Under the pieces are notes generated by a model. It searched no databases. It was not told the DNA's origin and saw nothing but the letters and a program-made list of their open reading frames with translations. A stretch of DNA of 64,000 bases from JAQUOA01 sp037443785 (GTDB taxonomy: Bacteria; Bacteroidota; Ignavibacteria; UBA10030; UBA8401). The position numbers and the translations under genes were made by a program. Each line of letters opens with the position of its first letter. Within the stretch, counting starts at the first letter, position 1. The stretch spans positions 13,082 through 77,081 of the forward strand of contig JBBINR010000015.1 of assembly GCA_037443785.1 (NCBI GenBank), read 5' to 3'. Positions 1 to 7,900 of this stretch are shown here, in pieces.

Positions 1-664
1 CTGAAACGCCATGGGCACTAATGTTTGCCGTCACGAGATCCATATCACCGTCGCCGTCTACGTCCGCTGCTTTCACATCTAACGCAGTAAGCGTTGCATA
101 GTTCACAGCAGACGCGAATGTACCATCGCCATTGTTCTTGAAAACAGACAATTGATCATACAAGGTTGCAGTTGTTGCAATATCAAGATCGCCGTCGCCG
201 TCCAGATCAGCAATAACAGAAGCATAATTGCCGCTGCCGATGCCATTGACGGTATAATTTGCCGGTGATTTGAATTTCGCATAGCCCAACGGTGCATCAA
301 CAGTAAAGCTATAGACGTACGGATTCGTCATCGCTTGATTACTTGCGTTCTGAACACCGGTCGTCACGGACACAATAACAATTTCGCCGGGCTTAAAATC
401 ATTGATCGGATTAAATGTTGCGGAGGTCGCTCCATAGGTGAACACACCGCTGTGATATCCAGTATACGAACCATACACTTTCACTGTACTTGTTGTAATG
501 CTCGCAATATTCATCGACTGATTAAAATTAATCGTGATGTTCGCCCCCGCTGAAATATTCAACTGGTTTTTCGCCGGCGATGTCGATGATACGGAGAACT
601 GCCCCCATGCAGCTGCCGTAAAGAGAAAAATAAAAACAGCACTGTGTAGCAATTTGTACTTCAT
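1..664 (-). CDS. Secreted FG-GAP/VCBS-repeat protein, 3' end outside window
   Basis: Partial gene; the reading frame is open to the left edge and about 221 codons are visible. It begins with a signal peptide (MKYKLLHSAVFIFLFTAAAWG, cleaved near Ala-Ala-Trp-Gly). An Ig-like domain of the SbsA/Big_5 type follows (about residues 22-115, with the pattern NITINFNQSM). FG-GAP/VCBS repeats come next (DLDGDGDLDIAT, DVDGDGDMDLVT), the calcium-binding blades of integrin-like propellers. The start codon overlaps the stop of the upstream receiver gene (ATGA), with a GGGGAGG ribosome-binding site inside that gene, so the two are probably translationally coupled. By position it is the secreted effector of module 1. 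A C-terminal T9SS signal is expected but lies outside the window. Confidence 0.85.
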   Translation of the reverse strand, partial: MKYKLLHSAVFIFLFTAAAWGQFSVSSTSPAKNQLNISAGANITINFNQSMNIASITTSTVKVYGSYTGYHSGVFTYGATSATFNPINDFKPGEIVIVSVTTGVQNASNQAMTNPYVYSFTVDAPLGYAKFKSPANYTVNGIGSGNYASVIADLDGDGDLDIATTATLYDQLSVFKNNGDGTFASAVNYATLTALDVKAADVDGDGDMDLVTANISAHGVS

Positions 665-1035
665 TGTGTTCCTCCCCTGAGTGTTAGTGATTGTATGATT
701 TGGTGAAGTTCTGATAAATTATCTTTTGAGACGAATCCCTTCGCGTGAAGCTGTTCCGCTTTTGCCCGGAATCCCGGCGTGTTGTAACTTGTCACGAAGA
801 TGATATTCGCATCCGGATCTTGCTGATAGATCTTTTCTACTGCCGTAAATCCGTTCATTCCTTTCAACTGTACATCCATCAGTACAAAATCTGGATGATG
901 GATGTGGAAGAGTTCCACTGCCTCACTGCCGTCAGTGCATTCGATGATCTCGTCTGCTGCTGAAAGTTTCCCCGCAAGGACAATGCGCAGCAATCGGCGC
1001 ATATCGTCGAAGTCATCCACAATTAAAATTTTCAT
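661..1035 (-). CDS. Solo CheY-like receiver domain protein (module 1)
   Basis: About 124 aa, a single receiver domain with no output domain. It keeps the acidic pair (IVDD, residues 7-8), the phospho-acceptor Asp in VLMD, the switch Ser in VTS and the Lys in VSKD, so it should be phosphorylatable. I start it at MKILIVDDF because a longer frame upstream adds residues not found in receivers. It lies downstream of the NarL-type regulator of the same module. Its TGA stop overlaps the ATG of the secreted effector gene. Likely partner kinase is the sensor at 1825-4833. Having no DNA-binding domain, it may act as a phosphate sink or by protein contact; this is inference. Confidence 0.88.
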   Translation of the reverse strand: MKILIVDDFDDMRRLLRIVLAGKLSAADEIIECTDGSEAVELFHIHHPDFVLMDVQLKGMNGFTAVEKIYQQDPDANIIFVTSYNTPGFRAKAEQLHAKGFVSKDNLSELHQIIQSLTLRGGTQ

Positions 1036-1133
1036 AATCGATTTGAAGAGTGATACTTTGGAGTGATCCCCTTGTTGAGGTTCAAGATAAAACAGAACTG
1101 GAGAGGAATTCAATGGAGAGAATTGCTTATTCG

Positions 1134-1153
1134 CATAGGCAACAGTACCTATG
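1134..1153. repeat. Inverted repeat CATAGG-N8-CCTATG upstream of solo receiver
   Basis: A perfect 6-bp inverted repeat with an 8-nt spacer in the 146-bp gap between the module 1 NarL regulator and the solo receiver. The matching gaps of modules 2 and 3 also contain palindromes, but with different sequence. It could be an operator or an RNA hairpin. Confidence 0.4.
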
Positions 1154-1181
1154 TGAGAAGTTTCAAAAAAAGATTAAAGGT

Positions 1182-1832
1182 TTATAATAGGGAAGAGTTT
1201 TCGACGGCAAATTTTAGTAACGCATGAGCTCCGCGTAAGCCAAGCTTGTCACAAATATTATTGCGGTGATTGTGAACGGTCTTCACGCTGATCTTGAGAT
1301 CATCGGCGATCTGTTGATTGGTTTTCATTTCAGCAAGAAGTTTTAAAAGTTTTCGTTCGGCAGGGGTAAGAAGATTAATTCCCTTTTGGTCCGACGCAGG
1401 GGAAACTAATTTTGAATTTCTTCGCACAAGAAAATCTGAAAGAGACGGGCTTAAGTAATACTTCCCGTGGTATACCGCTTGTATGCATTGAAGAATTTCT
1501 GCAACCGTGTTTTCTTTCAGCACATATCCTTTCACTCCAATATCCATTGCTTTGTTGAACATCATCTCATCTTTGAACATCGTCAAAAAAACGAGCGCAA
1601 CGGAAATTGATTCGTCATTCACCCGCCGTGCGACATCAAAGCCTGTCATTTTGGGCATTTCAACGTCAAGGACCGCTATCTCGGGATGCTTTTCGCGGAT
1701 AAGCCGCAGCGCTTCCTCTCCATTCTCCGCTTCGATGACGTCAAGATCGCGATTCGTTTCCAGCACTTGCCGCAAGCCGTTGCGTACTATCGAATGATCA
1801 TCGGCGATCAATATTTTCTTCAATTTATCCAT
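1182..1832 (-). CDS. NarL/FixJ-family response regulator (module 1)
   Basis: 216 aa. The N-terminal receiver has ADD (residues 10-12 region), phospho-Asp in AVLDVEMP, Thr in FLTM and Lys in LKEN. A C-terminal LuxR-type helix-turn-helix follows (LTPAERKLLKLLAEMKTNQQ, recognition helix SVKTVHNHRNNI). It is the transcriptional output of the kinase encoded just upstream, and its start overlaps the kinase stop by 8 nt (ATGGATAA), which points to coupled translation at a fixed ratio. Targets are unknown; the adjacent effector genes are the natural guess. Confidence 0.93.
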   Translation of the reverse strand: MDKLKKILIADDHSIVRNGLRQVLETNRDLDVIEAENGEEALRLIREKHPEIAVLDVEMPKMTGFDVARRVNDESISVALVFLTMFKDEMMFNKAMDIGVKGYVLKENTVAEILQCIQAVYHGKYYLSPSLSDFLVRRNSKLVSPASDQKGINLLTPAERKLLKLLAEMKTNQQIADDLKISVKTVHNHRNNICDKLGLRGAHALLKFAVENSSLL

Positions 1833-4800
1833 GGTGCTGAATAGGGATGATAACAGTTACCGTTGTTCCTTCACCCGGGTGCGATTTTATATTGCACACG
1901 CCGCCGAGGGTTTTTGCCCGTTCCTGAATTCCCTGCAATCCTAATCCAGTGGAAAATGATTCATGATGCATATCGAATCCCTTGCCGTTATCCCACAATG
2001 ACACGGTCAATTCGGTATCGGATTTCCGAACCATAAAGGTCGCCTCGGTTGCTTGGGAATGTTTCAAAATATTATTAATCCCTTCCTGCACGATACGATA
2101 AAAATTAATTTCTTTGTCTTTGGGTATAATGCCGTCGATCTGATCTATATAAAATGAACATGCAATGGAAGAAGTTTTTTTTATTTGCTCGCACAAATTT
2201 TCAAGCGTATCATGAAGACCAAACTGCTCCAAATAGACCGGGCGAAGGTCGTGCGATATTGTCCGCACATCGTTCATCGATCGAACGGCATTTCCGCTGA
2301 TCTCCCGAAGCTGTTCTATGGTTTTTTCGGGATCGGTGACGGTTTGCAATGCAAGTTCAGCCCGATTTTTTATAATCAAAATCTGCTGTCCCAATCCATC
2401 ATGCAGTTCCGCGGCAATGCGCCGCCGTTCCTGTTCCTGCGAATCAATAAGCCGTTCTGCAAACATTTGCTGCTGATCTTTTTCCTTTTTCAACTGCGTT
2501 ACACGAAGATAATAGGCCGATGGTCCCATTATAATAAAGAACAAACCGACCAAAGAATAAAACCACCATGTTCTCCAAAACGGCGGCGTGACTGTTATCT
2601 TCATCGAATCACCTGTTTCATTCCACACACCGTCGTTATTGGAAGCGATAACACGGAATGTCCACTCTCCGGGAGGAATGTTGGTATAGTATGCCGTAGT
2701 GCGGTCACCGACATCGTTCCAATGTGCGTCAACGCCGTCAATCATAAATCTATAATGAATTTTTGTCGGGTCGACATAACTTAACGATGCATAATGAATT
2801 TCAACATCCGCGCTGTCGTAGGTGAGTGTGATCTCGGATAGTTTTCCTAGATTACTGTTGCGATGAAGAACTTTTTCGATCGTTACCTGCGGTACAACTT
2901 TGTTTTCCTGTACTTTTGGAGCTGCAACAACGGCAACACCCGCTACGGTTGGAAAATAAATATTTCCCTCTTCATCCGTTGCAATGGAAGGTTGAAAACC
3001 TCCGTTCGTTTCGGGCGAAATCAATCCATCTTCAGTATCGTACATATAGGAGTGAAGCTCGTTCATTTTCCCATCTGCCACAGCATTCAAATCTGCCTTC
3101 TTCACACGCACAATGCCTCTGTTGCTTCCCATCCAAAAATATCCCTGCTCACATTCGTAGATATGTGAGACAATATTATCGGCAAGTCCGTTCTGTGTTG
3201 TTATAGCTGAGAACTTTCCATCCTTCAAACGCAGAATTCCTCCACCGTACGTTCCAAACCAGTGTATTCCGTCACGATCTTCGTAGATAGAACGAACATA
3301 CAAACTCAGCGGCTGTGAAGCAGTATCGCCGTTTAATGTTATTGGAACGAACGACAATTTTCCGTTTGCATAGTTGTGCAAACCGTTGGAAGTACCGATC
3401 CACATTGTTCCATTTCTGTCTTCATAGAGTGAGCGGACGTCGTTCTGCACCAATCCGTTGGCTTTCGTATATTGACGGAAACGTCTTCCGTCAAAAATAT
3501 AGAGACCATTCAAGCAGCCAATCCATACATTTCCTTTTGAATCTTCCGTTATCGAAAAAATATCCAAGCCGTTGAAACCTTGTGCTGAATCCAACACGAC
3601 ACCTTTACCTCTCAAACTGTCAAACCGCATAAGCATGCGTGAACCGATCCACAGTTGTTTTTTGGAATCTTCGAAAATGGACCAGACGCATAAATTGATC
3701 AGCGACGAATTGATTGAAGAGAAGACTGCTTTCTTATTTTTATATTCGTAAATACCGCCGCAATTGGTGCCGAAAAGAAATGTTCCGTTCTGCAATCTGA
3801 CTAACGAAAGCATTTTCCCCTCCAGTAAACCATCCTCAGCACCGATCGTTGTGATGACAGCAGAACGCATGCGCCGTAGCCCTCGCGATGGCGACCCGAC
3901 CCAATAATTACCTTCCACATCTTGTGCCACCTCATTATATTCTCGGTCATAACTGCCATGCACTGTACGCAGCGGTACAAACCGCTCGCCGTTGAATATA
4001 CTAATTCCGTTAAACCCGATTGTCATCAGATTATTTGACCGATCAATATAGAGCCGTTTAAGATATTGTGAAGGGAGCCCTTGTGCTTGCATATATTGCC
4101 GCATATGACCTGTGTGAACATCATACCGCAGCACGCCCGAACCGGAGGTAGCAATCCAAACCTGACCTGATACTTTTGGATCTTCAATGACATACTCAAA
4201 GTTATGCTGCACTACGTGCGAAAAATCTTTTACAAGAACAATGGAATCTCCAATAGTGCGCACTAGTTTACTATTATGAGCCAGCCATATTCCATTTGGA
4301 TTTTGAATTGCTGATCGTGCAAGCGCTGAATCACTCTGAACGGGAACGAGCACAAACGAATCATGATCAAACCGGTAAACTTTTGCATTTGCTGTGATCC
4401 ATAATGTGCCACGCGCGTCTTCGGCAATCATAAGAGGCGCATAACTGAAAATACTATCAACGATTTGATATGTTTTAAACGAACCATTGTAAAACTTTGA
4501 GAATCCGTCTTCTGTGCTGCACCAAATTGCGCCAGACTTATCTTCGTACAGCGTCAGCATCCGGTCAGAACGAAGCCCTTTGGTGTTCGAACGGTTAAAC
4601 GTCGTAAACGATACACCATTGAACCGAACCAATCCGCCGAAGGTCGCCAGCCAGATATATCCGTCACGGGATTGAATAATATTGTTCACCGAACTTTGGG
4701 GAAGGCCTTCTTTCAACCCCCAATCGGTGGATACATATTTCATGACATCGGCCTGCAGGGGAACAGCAAGAGCAATGTTCCCTGCTTGCAGAACGATAAC

Positions 4801-4833
4801 GAAGATTATGAATGGTACACTGAAAGGTCGCAT
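1825..4833 (-). CDS. Reg_prop/Y_Y_Y sensor histidine kinase (module 1)
   Basis: 1002 aa, membrane-anchored sensor. A signal peptide (about 1-23) leads into a large periplasmic region of two-component-regulator propeller repeats (recurring G.IW.GT..GL and D..G..W patterns, about 35-640). A Y_Y_Y Ig-like domain follows (about 680-750, ending TVTPPFWRTWW), then one membrane helix near 755-776. The cytoplasmic part is a HisKA_3 dimerisation domain with phospho-His near 811 in AAELHDGLGQQ, then an HATPase_c domain (NNILKH, DNGKGFD, GLGLQG). Unlike Bacteroides hybrid systems the regulator is a separate gene, overlapping by 8 nt. The ligand is unknown; relatives sense glycans. It follows a terminator, so it should have its own promoter. 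Confidence 0.93.
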   Translation of the reverse strand: MRPFSVPFIIFVIVLQAGNIALAVPLQADVMKYVSTDWGLKEGLPQSSVNNIIQSRDGYIWLATFGGLVRFNGVSFTTFNRSNTKGLRSDRMLTLYEDKSGAIWCSTEDGFSKFYNGSFKTYQIVDSIFSYAPLMIAEDARGTLWITANAKVYRFDHDSFVLVPVQSDSALARSAIQNPNGIWLAHNSKLVRTIGDSIVLVKDFSHVVQHNFEYVIEDPKVSGQVWIATSGSGVLRYDVHTGHMRQYMQAQGLPSQYLKRLYIDRSNNLMTIGFNGISIFNGERFVPLRTVHGSYDREYNEVAQDVEGNYWVGSPSRGLRRMRSAVITTIGAEDGLLEGKMLSLVRLQNGTFLFGTNCGGIYEYKNKKAVFSSINSSLINLCVWSIFEDSKKQLWIGSRMLMRFDSLRGKGVVLDSAQGFNGLDIFSITEDSKGNVWIGCLNGLYIFDGRRFRQYTKANGLVQNDVRSLYEDRNGTMWIGTSNGLHNYANGKLSFVPITLNGDTASQPLSLYVRSIYEDRDGIHWFGTYGGGILRLKDGKFSAITTQNGLADNIVSHIYECEQGYFWMGSNRGIVRVKKADLNAVADGKMNELHSYMYDTEDGLISPETNGGFQPSIATDEEGNIYFPTVAGVAVVAAPKVQENKVVPQVTIEKVLHRNSNLGKLSEITLTYDSADVEIHYASLSYVDPTKIHYRFMIDGVDAHWNDVGDRTTAYYTNIPPGEWTFRVIASNNDGVWNETGDSMKITVTPPFWRTWWFYSLVGLFFIIMGPSAYYLRVTQLKKEKDQQQMFAERLIDSQEQERRRIAAELHDGLGQQILIIKNRAELALQTVTDPEKTIEQLREISGNAVRSMNDVRTISHDLRPVYLEQFGLHDTLENLCEQIKKTSSIACSFYIDQIDGIIPKDKEINFYRIVQEGINNILKHSQATEATFMVRKSDTELTVSLWDNGKGFDMHHESFSTGLGLQGIQERAKTLGGVCNIKSHPGEGTTVTVIIPIQHHG

Positions 4834-4856
4834 AAAAGAAAATACAAATTCGATTT

Positions 4857-4889
4857 AAAAAAACAAAAGACGGATTTTTATCCGTCTTT
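4857..4889 (-). terminator. Intrinsic terminator of module 2
   Basis: A 10-bp stem AAAGACGGAT / ATCCGTCTTT with a 4-nt loop, followed on the minus strand by a T-rich tail (TTTTGTTTTTTT). It lies 21 nt past the stop of the giant T9SS protein and separates module 2 from the module 1 kinase. Confidence 0.85.
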
Positions 4890-4909
4890 CATGGCTGAAT
4901 CCCCATATG

Positions 4910-7900
4910 CTACTTTATCAGCAGCATCTTTTTCAACTGCACTTTATCGCCGCTTTGCAATCGGGCAAAGTAAATTCCAGAAGAAAGTTTCGATGCATCG
5001 AATGTGTACTGATGATAGACACCGGCTTCAAGATTTTCATTCACCAGCGTTGCGGCTTCACGCCCAATCACATCATAAATTTTCATCGTTGTCAATCCCG
5101 TCGTTTGAATTGTGAATCCGATTGTCGTTGTCGGATTGAACGGATTGGGATAATTTTGTTCCAGCGCAAATACTTTCGGCACCGTGCCAACTTGAACTTC
5201 AATTGCCTGTGTGTATTTGAATTTTCCATCGCGGTCAATTTGTTTTAACCGATACGAATACTTTCCCACTTTTAAATTTCTGTCGGTGAATGAATATTGC
5301 TTTGGAGAATTTATTGTTCCGTTTCCTTCAATGAAACCGGCTTTAAACCAGCTTTTAGCATTTAGCTGTTGGCTGTTAGCTAAAGGCAAAGCGCTAATGG
5401 CTGCTCTTTCAATTTCAAATCCGTAATTATTCGCCTCCGTTGCTGTTTTCCATTTCAATTCTGCATTCAATCGGTTTGCCGTCACAGTAAGATTGAAAAG
5501 CTCAACTGGAAGAGCATTGTTGTCGCTTCCAATGACAAATTCACTGAATGTTGTCGTTGTTGCTGTAAGCTTGTCGGTGACTGCATCGTATGTTGTCGTC
5601 AATGGAGAAAAATTTCCTGAGCCGGGTGTGCTTCTGTGGTAGATCGATAATGTTGACGGATCGGACACCCCGGGATATGTTGACACATCGGAAAGGACAA
5701 TTGATGCAGACGAAAACACGTCACCGGTCTGCGCAATGATCCACCTGAACGAACTGACAAACGACGGCGCTGTGCCGGTAAATCCGATACTATCGGGAGA
5801 AGTGAGATAATGACTTGCAAACGCAATAACTTTTTTCCCCGGCGCAATGCCGCTGAAATTCAAATTTACTTTCGTATTCCCGAATTGATACAGTGAATCG
5901 TTCGACGTAACAGAATTTCCCGTGGCATCATTTGCCGATTGATATTCGAACGCGCCCATATCAACCTTCTTTCCGATAATACGTGGATAACCGCCTATAT
6001 CAGAAATTGCAGTCACGAGTGAATTATCACCAGCGTCAATCGCCGGACTTCCAGTTGAAATCCGCACATCTCCCGAAGCGGCATTCACAAATAATGGATC
6101 GGCATACACATTCCCGCCGCTGTCGGCATCGAATCCGCCATACGCATTATCAACACCAAATCCTCCGGCGGATGGCATCCCATTTTGCACCAGCGAATTA
6201 TAAAATCGCGACGAACTTCCCATTCCATTGAACACCTGATTATTTGTGTTTCCCCAAAAAATGGTGTTCTTAAAATCTATTGTTGCCTGCCACGAATACA
6301 CTCCACCGCCACTTGTAGGAACGGAACCTGATGCCGCATTATTGCTGAATGTAGTATTGGCAACGGTGATCGTTCCTTGCGTCGCATAAATGCCGCCGCC
6401 GGCACCAGAAGAATTATTATGAAAGAGAATATTTCTAAAAGTCGGATTGGAATATTCGGTGTACATTCCTCCGCCAAAGTGCGAGCTGGAATTATTTTTG
6501 AACATCACATTCGTGAAATCGGCATTGCTCGTATTGGGATAATTATAATTACCATTCCACACGCCGCCGCCGTCAATTGCACTGTTACCGATGAATGAAC
6601 AATTAATGAAGACTGGTTTTCCTCTTTCATTGTACATTCCGCCTCCTTTATCGCCGCTCGTGTTGCTAGTAAATGTCACATTCGTCAGCGTTGGATTTCC
6701 GAGAACATTATACATTCCTCCGCCAATATCATTCGCATAACTGTTGCTGATAGTGAGATTGGAAAGTATCGGATATCCGGTTGAACAATAAATTCCTCCG
6801 CCTCGCTGCCAGCCGTCTGCATTGCCGCCTGTTATGGTAAATCCATCAAGCACCGACGATGCAAATGTATTGCTGGCATTAACAACGTGATAACTGTTTC
6901 CTGCAAGTGTTGCATCGCCATCGATATCTCCCGAAAGAATTGTAACATTTGTTTGCCCATTACGCTGCGAAAGATTTGTTTCCGTTCCGGAAAATCCCCC
7001 GTATAATGCAACGCCATTTTTTAATTCAAATGAAATCGAACGGTCAGTTGTTGCCGTCGGCTTATATGTTCCTGAAGCAACCCAGATCTGTGTTCCTGCG
7101 GATGCTACAGATAATGCTTTCGTTACTGTTGCAAAAGCATTTGCCCACGATGTGCCGGATGCATTGTCATCTCCTATTGCCTTCACATAATAGATGGATG
7201 CACCATTCTGCGACGTTGATGTTGTGAAACTAAATGTTGGAGAGAAAGAACTTGTACCACCGCCGCCTGCCGCTTTTACGCGCCAAAAATATTTTGTTCC
7301 TGCCACAAGTCCTTTCACCGTATCAATCGTTTGTGTGATCGTATCTTCATCAGTCACCAGCGAAACGAATCCCGTATCGGTCGCTATTTGAAATCGAAAT
7401 GTTGACGCACCGTTCGTCGATGCCCATGAAAATGGAACAGGAGAAGAAGTATTGCTTTCCCGATCAGGCGGATAAAGCGGCATGACATCAGGAAGAATCG
7501 TGGTGAACTGCCGCTCAGCCCAGATGTTGCTTTCAATTCCGCTGTTCATCGCCATCACTCGCACAAAATGCACTCGATAATTTTGCAATCCCGAAACCGA
7601 AAGCGATGTTCCGGTCACTCCGCTTGTGTCAATCAGCGCAGTTCCGTTCAGCGAATCTGCCACAACTTGCACCCTGTACGAAGTTGCGCCGCTTGAGGCT
7701 CCCCAATAAAAAATTGTATCCACCGGAACAGCCTGCTCTCCGAATCCCGGATACGTAATGCCGGGACCAAACGGAACAACCGTGATCGTCGGCAGCGATG
7801 ATGTAACAGAATTTCCATCAATCGTAGCCGTTACCGTACGCGCAGTGCCCGGTGTTGTTCCCTGCCATCCCATGTAGTATGTTCCGCCCCCTGCATTCGT

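Noticed and set aside
1825..4833. Long open frames on the opposite strand of the kinases (for example 2185-2784)
   Set aside because: They lack family motifs and lie entirely within well supported kinase genes.
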